DNA of 64,000 bases, from the NCBI GenBank assembly GCA_914767715.1, contig OU612069.1:12149387-12213386 (forward strand), given 5' to 3'. The notes below the pieces were generated by a model that saw only the letters and a list, made by a program, of their open reading frames with translations, was not told the DNA's origin and searched no databases. This stretch comes from Membranipora membranacea. Taxonomy: Eukaryota; Bryozoa; Gymnolaemata; Cheilostomatida; Membraniporidae. The position numbers were made by a program, and so were the translations under genes. Each line of letters begins with the position of its first letter. The stretch's first letter is position 1. Of the stretch, positions 36,901-48,900 are shown piece after piece.

Positions 36901-39900
36901 TTTATGCAAAGAGTCATACCGAAGAATAACAGGAGTTACTCGTTGTTTATACTCCGTTCCAGTCTTTCTGCAAAATCAAAGCACCACACATTAAAAACAA
37001 TATGAAAATTATTCAATAGCAAATCGAACAATTACCTTGATAAGAGCATGAAAGTTATCCTCAACAAATAAAACACAAATTTACCGGAATTGTAGTGGTA
37101 AGGTTTATAATGACTGCTGATCCCGAGGTTCTGGTTACAATACAGGGTCCGGGAGTTGTTTTGATCAATTAGTAATAACAAAGAACTAGTTATTGGTTGT
37201 GAAAGTGAAACGACTGACTTAGCCTGATTTAGGGGTATTTACGAGGCTTAAGGCTTTAATTCCAAACACATTGATAGAGTGTGTGTGGTTTGTAGTTGGT
37301 GATGGTTGGACCAACTGTGGCTTTAATCTCGTTTGACTATATACTTGCATTGCAGATCGATTGACTAATGGAGGAAGGATTGAGTGTCCTGAATGTCGGC
37401 GAATGTTCACTATACCAAATGGTGGCTTCCCTTTATGCCGCTTTTCTGAATACTTACGTGAAATGTCCCTTTCGATGCCTGTACGACCAATCTCAGCTAG
37501 AGGAAAGGGTAAGTTTACTACTCACATACCATTTCAGTACCTTTGGGTTTTTCTAATTGACTTTGGAATACCTGATTTCTTGTTGAACTGCATGAGAAAA
37601 CATCTTTCTAAATATGTGATAAGATCAATTCATGAACAAAAATCGTAGTCAATGACAAATCAATGCGTTGTTGAATTTGTCAAAACGCAAAACACTGAAG
37701 ATAGGAGCAGAGCAGGTATTAAGAAAAATGATTGCGTCAATAGACTGATAATAACGAGAACTCTTCACTGTGTTCCTGTTCCATACCTAGTAGGATAGCC
37801 CTGCTGAAAAAAAACTTTTTATGGGTCCAACTAGTCAAATTCACCATAAAATATCACATCTACATTTCACTTTATTGCACTTTATTCTTTCAACTTGACT
37901 TGACCTGACCTTCTGTTAACCAATGCACATGTACACACAATATTTTCTTTTTTGACATGTCATTTTCCTTTTACATGAGTTCACTACGTTATTATGAATA
38001 CCATTTTTCAGGCACTAAGTGCGGATCATGTAGTAAAGTTGTTGAGGCCAGATGCCAGGATTGCCATAGTTTCGTATGTTACAAGTAAGTAAATATAACA
38101 TATAACAGTATTGCCTTATCAGTCAACATTCAACTTTCCATCTCATTCATAAATTTTTAATATTGTAGTGATCTTAATCGACCTCTTTAAAGGAATTGAA
38201 AAATGAATTGAATTGAATAAAATCCTTATGGGCTGTTTCAGTCATAGTAAAGGCGCAGCCAGCCCAAGATGGTGTCAGTGAAAGTGATCAAGGTCATTGG
38301 ATGTTGTTAATGTAAGAAGGACTAGGACACTCCGTTTCTCGTAGATGATGAATTTTACTACTTATGAGACCAGTTTGACACCACAGTAGCCTGATTATAC
38401 CCAAAATCCATAGCCACAATCTTCATAAATTCCTCGATGAGTTTAGCAATATCGTTTCAGCTGAGACCAAACTGGCATACCTGACAAGTGATGGCAATGT
38501 CACGGTCCCGGTGTAGCATTGTAAACCGTCCCTCGCTTGAAAACGACCCCAGGGCACTTAAAAATATTGTAAACTGTCCCAAGGTCACTTATCAATAGCG
38601 ACAGGCCTATTGTAAACTTGCCCCCCTTCATTGTAAAACTGTCCTGCCCTATTGTAAAGTTTAAAACAAACCTGGGACACTTTACAATTTTGTAAAGTGC
38701 CGGTACGCTTTACAATAGCGACAGGCCTATTGTAAACTGTCCCACTATTGCTGACTGTTTATCTCAAGAGACCAGCTATTTATGATCATTCTAAATGGGT
38801 CAGATCATCTAACTGGATCATATAATGATGTTCTGGCTGCCACTGTGATGGCCCCAGTTGTACCAGGGGATGGTGGTGGTAACATGTTAACATTATGAGT
38901 GAGTGTACAAAGTCCTCATTGAGTATGTCCTAGATCCGGTTTTCGCAAACACAATTTTTATTTGAAGCTCTCAACACTGGGTATTGACATTAAATTTGCC
39001 GAAGTTAAATGAGGCTTATTTCTTGCGAGAACTCATAAAATTCACAAGGTGAAATCTGGTTGCATTGTTTTTAGCTCAGTCATGTTTATCGTTCAGATCC
39101 AATTTGGATTATCACAAATGTAACAATCAAAGCAAATTTTGGCTGTCTGACCCATCATCGATTCTTGCTGATTTTCAATTGTTTGATTCAGTAATTAAGA
39201 GATCAATTGTCTACTGTACATTCGAACAAGCTATTGCCAATGAAAATTACTGCATCTGACTCGTAAATAAACATGGATTAGGCACCACTGCAAATTAATG
39301 AATGTGGATAGGTAAAACCTATATAAGGTCAAGGTCACGAAAAAAAATGGCCACGTATTTGGATTACCTCTTCTGATCTTAGAGGATTTAGACAACTTAA
39401 TGCGGATTGAAAATGCCGCAAGAACCAAACCCCAAGCATAAATATTACGCGGTCGCCATAGGTTGCAGATGTGGTATTTTCGATGACTGGGAAACCGCAA
39501 AGAAACAAGTTAATGGGTATAGTGGCAACCTCTATCAAGGATACGCGACGGAGAAAGGGGCGATTAGCTTTATGAAAAAACAAGGATTTAAAGAATCACA
39601 GGTATTCTATACATCTAAACATACTACATTCTCCTCTACTATCACCACCACAACTTCCACAGGTGCGTCAAGCAATACAATGGCTACCAAGGAAGTTAGT
39701 ACTGGACCAAATGAACCGCCAGTCAAATGTCATGATATCATCAAGCAATCCAAAGGCTACCAATGAAAATGCCACTGGACCAGACGAGCCAATTAACACA
39801 TCAGTTATTATGAAATCGTCAACCAATCCGATGGTCACCAAGGAAGTTGGCACTGGATTAAGCACACCTATTGACCTGTCAGATGAAGTGAAATCGTCTA

Positions 39901-42900
39901 ACAATCAATCAAACACGCCAATGAAATCAGCTGCAACTGGAGAGAAAGAAAGCTGTCAAACAAACCACACACCTACAAGTTTGGATGACTGGGATACCCT
40001 AAGTTTACATGAAAACCGCATAACAACAGAATGTATCACATGTGTCAACATGCTGGGAATCGTAAAAGAGATGTCAGCCAAACTGACCGCTTTGCAATCT
40101 GAGGTTTCCACTCTCAACAAAAAGATTGAAAAGTTGCCTGAAAAACCGACCAGTACCCATATGGCTCTCAGCTACAGAAATGCAGCAGCCAAGGGGTTTC
40201 CACCACCTGCACCAGCATCGCCACCAGAAACACAATTGAGACAGCAGTACCAACAGCATAAACCACCCCACAACAACTATCAGCACAGAAAAATAACGGT
40301 AATTCACAGAAATTGCAAAAACCAGATCCACCACCCAACAAGACAAACACGACAAACCTTCTTCTGGACAAAAACCGAGGGAAACAAAAAGAAACGATCC
40401 GACATTCGAAACATGCAAAATGCATAATAATACATAGCAACAGTAAAGATTTCAGCAACGTTAACCACGATGATGTCCGAAAGGCAGTTAGTCAAGTTGC
40501 AGAAAAGCTGGTTTGATTGATTTCATCAACAAATGTCAGTTTAACTCTACTGACCCAAAATTTATCTTCCAACTGTCCGACCCCACCATCAGAGAACACA
40601 TGACAACAAACTGGAACAAGGAAACGCTAGGAGGAAGTACAGCTCGCCTCCCAATAAAACCGAAAAAAACATCGCAATGTTAAAGGAAGTTCCTACATAC
40701 ATATCAGATGAAGAACTCTTGAAGCAGATTCAAGATACTTTTGGCGAAGTCTCATCAATATACCAACTACAGACAGCTGAAAAGAAATACCTACGCACAG
40801 TAAAAGTAACTGTGTCACTCTCCACGGTCTAAATCTATAACTCAGAGCAGAAAAACTAAACACTCAACCCAGCAATCTAGAAATATCTTTGAATACAACC
40901 TAGACCTCCACTACCGACTCTGGGATAACATCTCGTCACTAGCCAATGCTACCAGGACCTCTGGACATAACACTCTCAGCCTTCTTCACCACAATGTTAA
41001 GTCTTTAATGAACAAACTTTATTCCTATGAAAGTCTAAATTTATCAAACTCAATTGACATTTTTTTCTATTTCGGAAACATGGTTGAAACCTGAAATTCC
41101 AAACTCCATTTTTGACCTCCCTGGCTTTAATATTATCAGATGTGACAAAAAATTGACCACAAAAACACGTGGCGGTGGGGCAGCTCTCTATATAAATAAT
41201 GTTTTAAAACTATTCAACTATTCAACAACCTCAATCTAAACTGGGAGAATTATGTGACTCTGTGTGGATTAACATCAAAACTCATTAAGATTAAGGTAGC
41301 TTGATCGTGGCATCCATCTATCTTCCACCTGACGCTGATAAAATGAAATTTATCTCATTATTGAGTGATATTTTACATCAAAAACAGTTCATTCAAAAAA
41401 AGCTTGGGTTATTAGGGGATTTCAACATAAATTGGAACTCTAACTCTAGAGAAAAACAACTTATACAGCAGAGTCTCATTTCTACAGGCCTATATCAAGT
41501 GACAACAGGGTCATCATTTGTAAGTTACCATGGTAATGAAAGCCTCATCGATCACAATTATGTTATTTGTGATCTAAAAGTCAAAACTTCAAAAAATTTA
41601 AACATGTGAGCGATCAATCTCAGACCACTATGCCACACTTTTAATGCTTGACAGGATAAAACCTTTAAAGCAAAAAACGTCAACTCATCAAAACCAGAAG
41701 TTTCAAGAAATTAAACCTCTTGTTATTCTATAAAGAATGTGCACTGTTACCGTTTCAGCAAATAGCTGCCGACCTCAATCTTTCAATCCATAAACGAGCT
41801 GAAATGATTGACCAATCTATAATAAACAATGTAGACAAACACGCGCCAGGAAAAACTATGCGAGTACGCAACACGAAAAACCAATGGATCACTTCAGATG
41901 TACTGCGCCTGATTTCACTCAAAAACAAATTTTACAAGGAAGTATATAAAGCGTCTAAAGCCCCAACTGCATGATAGCATCAGATTGGTATCATAGCCAT
42001 TTACTGAGACTCAACATTGAGAAAACACAATTGTGCATATTTTCCAACAGAAACATTAAAAACTTTTACCATATCAATTTTCAAAACTCAAAAATTGAGA
42101 CAAAACTCTTTATCAATGTACTAGGGGTTACCCTGGATCTATCTTTCCACATCCATGCCAATGAAACGGCAACCAAAGCAAACAAAGTAGTATACCTACT
42201 CTCAAAACTGGAAAAATAGATGAATGTTGAGGAATCCTTAAGGATTTACAAAATTCTCGTCAGACCTTTCCTAGAATACTGCTCATCTATCTACCTAGAC
42301 AGTGGCGTATATTAGCACTCACGTCCCACGGCTCTGTGAATGGCTGAATAGCTCAGTGTGTAGAGCGTCCGCCTAATAATCACTGTTAATAACATTGTTG
42401 TGGGTTCGAATCCCTTCCAGGTCAGTTTCTTTTCACATGGGTGCTTTATAACTGGAGCATTTTTACCGTAATCTTCTACTGATATTGAGTTGTTTTCTGA
42501 AAGTACCCAACAGCTCAGTGAGCTATTGAAATACCTCTCTGCTTGCACTATTTTGCTACCGATATGCAAAAATTTCCGTGGTCGGAGGGCGCTTAAGCGC
42601 CCTTCCCACACCCTCCCCGCCACGCCTACGGCGTGTGGATCGGTCTGCGCCCAATCATTACGCTCATCTCTAAAAAGTCAGTGAGTGAAATTTTTTAGAA
42701 TATACGCCCCTGTACCTAGATGGCACTCAAAAACATCCGACACAATTTGAAAAAGTTCAGAATAAAGCAATTAGAATCATAATATCTGCACCTAAAAAGT
42801 TTTCTGTCACAACTGGTAGATCACTCTTAAACTTACCCACCCTAAAAAGTAGAAGACATTACCTATTTCACAAATTTACACATAAAAAGTTATTCAAAAA

Positions 42901-45900
42901 TAAAGCATCAAAGCATATTCTTGGCCAATAAACACCAACGCTCCCTTAGAAGTAAATGTTCAGTAATAAAACCTTCTTTTAGGACACATTTTGGCAAAAC
43001 AGCTCTCTTGAATCTGCTGCACAATTTCAGACTGAAATTCAAAACGGCTGACAGTCTACTATCTTTTAACTAATACTTTTGATAATAATCGTCACAAGAA
43101 CAATAATATATCATTTTCTATTTCTATAAAGCCTTTTTTATACTTATTCATAATTAGCTCAATTACTTTTAGCTTTCAAATAAGTCATGAGCATATTCTA
43201 TATTCCTCTTCCACATTACCTGTACACATATAATTGTCACATACACTGTATGTGACACGCCTAGGTGCATGACTCTACATGAAGTTAGGCATTGTATATT
43301 GCACTGTCATGGTTGCCATGGCCTTAATCTGATTAATTGTTATACTCTTCCGCATTTACTTCCATTTTTTGCACATTTAATTACCATCTAAATGCGGAGG
43401 TTGGCCATCAAAATAATGACAAATCATCCCACCCGTTTCTATTTTTACGACCTATTTATACAGGTCAGTATAAAGAACAGTGGTTTTTGCTCTGAAGAAT
43501 CAGTTACAATTGCCAGTTACGATTGCGAGTTACGATTGCGAGTTACAATTACGAGTTACGATCGGGAATTACGTGTGGCAGTTACAACTTGGCGTTGCAA
43601 TTTATCAGTTGCCTGGGGCATTTGCCCCAGGGTGTAGTTCAGTAATAAAATCATCAAACTGCCGAAAAACTGCATTCAGTATTATAAAGTAATCTCATAT
43701 GAACTCTGCCAGCAGTGAACTGTCGTGATCTTTCTCGATCCGACATAATCGCCAATGGTTTGTTGACTTTGCAGGTCCTTGCAATTATGAGCTCATCGTT
43801 GACAGTTGCATAATAGAACTGTGCAAGCATAACTCCAAGTTAGGCCCATGTTTCAAAACTACATACATGCGATGTAGTTTTCGATGTGCCAGAACATCAT
43901 GGTACGGTCCAGTTAGATGATCAGACCCATTTAGAATTTAGCTGGGCCGTTGAATTAAACAGTCGGCAATAGGGGGAACAGTTTACAATTGAGGGGGGGG
44001 GGGCAGTTTTCAATAGGGGGGACAGTTGACAATATTGTAAATTGTCCCGGTGTTTTTTTGGCGCAGGGACAGTTTACAACAATACACCAGTCTTGTGAGA
44101 CAAGTCGAGACAGACACACACGGAGACTTGTTCATCATGAACATTGTTATGATGATTACCCAATGGGCAATGCGCACGATCAACACCTAACTATACTGTA
44201 TTATGATGTTTTATTATGACCATTGATCTTCCAGAATAATATTGTTTGTCCAGAAGACCAGACTGATGTAATATCATAATTAATAAAGTCATTTTTGTAT
44301 AATATTAAATTTCCAGATACCAATTAAGTGGCAGTTTTCCAATTCTAGTGGCATCGATATAATATGTCTCGGTCTTGTCTCACTCTTTTCTCGAATGTTG
44401 TTGCTGTCTCAGTCTGTTCCTGTCTTGCCAAAATCTGACAATTTGCCATCACTGTACCTTTCACATCATTCCTTTCATACAGAGCACATCAGATAAAATT
44501 CTCTGTCCCCTATAGGTGACCGCCTTAAAGTGTCTAGGAAAGCAAAAAACAACCACTGTTCATATCAAAGCTTTGCCATTGCAACAATGAACAAAAAAGG
44601 TAAATTTTTTTTGCACAAGGCCATTATTGAATGATTTGCTCTAATTTAAGGTGCGAAAATCTAGGGTCTAGAAGGGTCTACAGTATGTAATCTCCCCTGT
44701 CACGGATTCACATTTAAAGGATGATCCACATACAGTATTACAGTAAGCCTAGCCCTGGCTTACCTAGGACAGTTACAAAGCTGCTCTACTTACCCTAGAA
44801 ATTATCAAAAATCAGTATTGGACGATGGTAGTGTAGTCCAAGATATTGTTGTGTTAACATGTAAAAGGGGAGATAAAATACTGTAGACCCTTCTAGACCC
44901 TGGATTTTTCCACTTTAAATTAGGTTACATCGTTTAATAATGTCCTTGTGCGGAAAAAAATATTCTTTTTTTGTTCATTGCAATTTGGCAAAGCTGTGAT
45001 ATGAACAGTAGCTGTTTTTTGTTTTCCTAGACACTTTAACATCCTCGGACTAATATTTGTTATTTTTTTATTTGCAGATGCGCTGCTCTCTCAGCATGCA
45101 TGATGAGTAGCACAAGGAAACACAATGCTGTGGATATTGAGGAAGTTCTCAAACAGGCAGAGACAAACTTAGAAACCTGGAAGTCTGACACACTACAGCA
45201 GGTTTGTAGCTGGATGCCCAAGAAATACAATCTTATGCATATGCAACCTTTGGAGAAGTCCCCTAAAAAGCCCATAAGGAATTTTTAAGGTACTGATTGG
45301 CAGGTAAAGTGGGTTAAAAGATTCGCAAGTTATTGTCTCAGTCCGAAGACTGAGAAACAAAGGTGTATCAAGGGCGCAGTCCAGCGCCATATTTGGAGCA
45401 CACCTGGGGCGACAGTTGAGCCCAGTACTCGATAGACTGCAGCGGGATTAGAACCCGACACCTCCGATGCTTGCGCGTCAAAAGGCAGGCACTCTAACCA
45501 ACTGAGCTACCTCCTTCTCCTACTTACATTAAACACTGACAAAGTATATAAATTATAGATTTGGTTGAATATGGGAACAAGTTCTAAGGAGGTATTTTTG
45601 ATTTCCAGTTAGCCTGTACACCTGCAGTCTGTTTTCTTGGCACCATTTACTCTTTGATATCACTATGAACCAACTATATTGTATAACCTGCATTTTGATG
45701 TCACTGAGTACATTTTGTGTTTGGCTGAAAGTTAATATATATATGTTTAGGAGTAGGAGGTGGCTCAGTTGGTAAGAGCGCCGGACTTCAGCACGCAAGT
45801 GATGAAGGTCATGGGTTCGAGTCCTACTGCAGTCCACTGACTACTGGGCTCGTTGGACCCCCAGGTGTGCTCCGACCTATCTAGAGACTGAGAGAAAATT

Positions 45901-48900
45901 GGCACAGATATTTCGGCCTCGCCCTAAAGGCACCCCCCCCTATCTCGCCACACATTCTCCGGGAACTGTTTAGTGATGGAACCTTGCGATTTTAACCAAC
46001 TAACCAACATATCAATAACTATAGATTGCCAAACTAATCGTAATGCAGGTTTTGGGAGTTACTTCCCCGGTTAGGAGAACTCTTACAACCATCAATAAGC
46101 CATACCCAGAAGAGCATTGCAAATCTTACATAGCTTTATAACAAGTGACTGTAACTGGAGAACTATGATACAAAATACTTTCAAATTGTAAAGTCTACTC
46201 AAACTATGTTGTTTAACAGGTTAGCCGTACTAAGAGTGAGATAGCTATTCTAAAAAATAAGATAAGAAAACTTCAGAAAGGAGTGAACGAGAAACAGTCG
46301 CTTCTACAAGTTTGTGATGTCGTCAAATCAGAGCCAGACAAAGCTGAGAAAATCATCATCATTGAGCAGATCTGTGAGTATGATAAAATAGGTCAATGTA
46401 AATTCTTATTATATTCTTCAATTCCCTAGATCAAGCCACTGCCAGCCTGTAATGGCGTTCGGGATGGCGACCGCCTAAGATCGACCATCCCGAACCCTAT
46501 TAAGGACTAGCTGTGGATCCATCCAGAGTGAATATACAGGTACAGGGCTGTTTCCATGGGTTTTGGAAAGGGAGGAGGTGTGGGTCCTCTCCATAAAAAT
46601 ATATAGACAGAATATGTGTTCTTGATTTGCTCATTAGTTAACTTTTTTTCGAGAGGTTTACTGATTTGAGATTTGAGGGAGTCTTTTCAAGAGCAGCACG
46701 AGGGCATTCTTCTGCCACAGAATAAAAGGAAAAAAGGCAACTGAACTACGTTGGGTATTTTGGCTGATACGCGTTAGATCACCAGAATAATTAAACCGAT
46801 ATCTCTTATACTAAAAATGAAGTATATATGATAAGGGTAAGTCATCGTTTTGCAAATTGCTGGTTTGCAGGTGTCATAACTCCCAGTAGTAAACTGACAC
46901 CAGCTGCAGCAAAGCTGACAACCAAAGTGAAAATCAAAACCAGCTTGCTAGTTTCATAATGCATTTACAAAACTAAGAGCAAGAATAGATTTTCATATGT
47001 TGACATTCAATATAAAAAATGGAATATCAAAAGTCAAATCATTTTCCAAAATTTGTTTTTTGATACGAAATTGAAATATGAAAATTCAGTCATATCAATT
47101 TTTGCTTTTCTACATATATAGTAAATATATATTAAAGATTCGACTGGTCTTTATCTTCTGCTTTTTTCTATCAGGATCAAGATCAAAATTGATTTCTGGA
47201 TATTTTGTGAAGAAATGTAAAACGAACTGGACTAAGTATTAAGGGACTTAGTATCGTTTGTTTTTCATTTTCTCCGGCGTCAGCCCTCCGGCGTCAGCCC
47301 TCCGGCGTCAGCCCTCCGGCGTCAGCCTTCCGGCGTCAGCCTTCCGGCGTCAGCCCTCCGGGGTGTCAGCCCTCCGGGGTGTCAGCCCTCCAGCGTCAGC
47401 CCTCCGGCGTCACCCCTCCTCACAGTCCTCCCCCTCTTCCCTCTCCTAGTGAGGTTGCTGATAATGGGGTTGCTGGATGATCTGACGCATGCAAACCTGA
47501 AGAAAAATCCATATGCAGTTTGATAACCTTGTGAGCCTGTTGCCAAGTACATTGTTGCTGTTGAACTTGGTGAATGATGAGCTAATGTTAGATAATCTGG
47601 TGAGTGTAGAATCCTGATTGGTCGACCAGATATGTTGATATGCTCTGAGCGGAGTACTGAGGTTGCCTTTGTAGCTGTTGCATGTGATTGATTATTAGAT
47701 GCATATAGAAGAGTTGAGTCGACTAGAGATTCTGCTTCTGCAACATAGACTTGTCCTGGATGTTCATACATATTGTAGACCTGTATGTGTAGTCAGTTGC
47801 TGCTAGAGTTTGAATATTGCCGACTCTGAGATGTCTTCTGTCTGAAAACTCATTTTCATAGAACTGCTGTATGGCCAAAGTAACAAGGGTTATTTTCACC
47901 ACTAGAATCAATGCCTCCAAACCTACATTCGGGTTTTAAGGTTGAATTGGCGCAGTTTGACTTCTTAGGATCATTTGTACCATGGGATCCATGTTTAAAC
48001 TGAGGTGGATCGTATCCCTTGGATTACCAAGAGAAATCAACAATGAAAGCTTTGCTTTGGCAAACTTATTAGGCTTTGGTTTTGGTTTTGGTTTATAATA
48101 ACAATCCATGTATCAGCAGGCAATAAGATTGGATTCGTACATGAAAATATACAATCTAAATTTTGTTGAGAGCTGACATGTAGTGTGGAAGAAAGCTCTC
48201 TGAACGCTTTTGTATCCTGCACTTTAGTGGGCGATAGATGGTATGTAGGAGAGAGGATACCTTTGCACAATTAAAAACAACACGAGCAAACAACTACAAG
48301 CGAATGCGAGGAGGTTGATAACAACAATGCAGCTATGATGAATGACTAGAATATGATATGTGAGTGAACCCCCAAGAAACAGCTTCAATATGCGTTTGGG
48401 GTTCGATGGATTTCATTACAAAATTATGACCAAGTCTATTCACACAGTTCCAAAGGGTCGAAGAGCTTTATCACCATATGAGATCCAATCTATCTTTGTT
48501 TCACCGATTACATCTACTAGCACCATCAGCCGAGGGGTTGAAGAGCTTTATCACCATGAGGTCAGCGACCCTTCTGTCAATCCACAGTCTTTTAAATTCA
48601 CCACACTATTGGGCGGAGGAATGCTGTAGCGGCTCTTCGGTTGTCTGTGATAGCACTGGTCTGATTAACATGTATAATATTCAGCTTATTGTAGTTTAGG
48701 CAGTTTGTGAGATTAGCCTGAATTCTGAAAGTATGCAATTGGGATCAGGGTAGATTTGGCAGTTTGTTAGATTAGCCTGTGTTCTGAAAGTATGTGATGG
48801 GTATCAGTGTAGTCAATAAACTTAGTTCATTGGTGTAGTTTTGGCAGTTTGTTAGATTAGCCTGTGTTCTGAAAGTATGTAATGGGTATCAGTGTTGTTT

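Larger units (their letters stand above)
33949..37355 (+). other. Intron within the RING domain
   Basis: GTAAGT ... TGCAG. Filled by a LINE fragment with two nested insertions (34083-36640). From 36640 to 37355 I recognise nothing. Confidence 0.8.
40935..43073 (+). pseudogene. LINE ORF2: endonuclease, deleted RT, C-terminus
   Basis: Endonuclease blocks: SISETWLKPEIPNSIFDLPG, TRGGGAALYI, ASIYLPPDAD, LLGDFNINWNSNS and ESLIDHNYV (EEP-type catalytic motifs). Then HAPGKTMRVRNTKNQWITSD. At 41970 the sequence jumps from KASKAPT straight to the RT thumb region (LRLNIEKTQLCIF), so the palm with the YADD box is deleted. The C-terminal part (LVRPFLEYCSSIYLD ... GTQKHPTQFEKVQNKAIRII) is interrupted after LD by the MITE at 42300-42712 and then resumes in frame. 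Multiple frameshifts. Distinct from, but related to, the family at 34083 and 61545. Confidence 0.85.
38486..44454. mobile_element. Large hAT-like element, 5,969 bp, nested host of a LINE
   Basis: Ends AAGTGATGGC (38486) and GCCATCACTG (44445-44454) are inverted with one mismatch in the outer base. Flanks TACCTGAC (38478-38485) and TACCTTTC (44455-44462) match at 6 of 8, consistent with an old 8-bp hAT duplication. Both ends carry clusters of the same subterminal motif in opposite orientation: ATTGTAAACTGTCCC-like at 38527-38750 and its inverse GGACAGTTTACAAT-like at 43975-44080. Further inside, 'tcatctaactggatcat' (38810) pairs with 'ccagttagatgatca'. The element body has been replaced or filled by a LINE; I see no transposase. 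Confidence 0.65.

Noticed and set aside
40074-40495. Minus-strand frames of up to 114 codons
   Set aside because: Antisense to LINE ORF1, whose sense-strand domains are recognisable.
44516-44611. Additional TRIM exon after the apparent acceptor 'ccctatag'
   Set aside because: Splicing here from 38084 gives an immediate stop, and the segment is one arm of a foldback element; the exon at 45078 gives the correct B-box continuation.
45553-45837. 94-codon minus frame
   Set aside because: Ends in the antisense of a SINE head and has no domain.
47382-47920. Minus-strand gene of 129 codons plus an overlapping 65-codon frame
   Set aside because: No recognisable domain, overlaps a 14-bp satellite, and the two frames conflict; left as unassigned.
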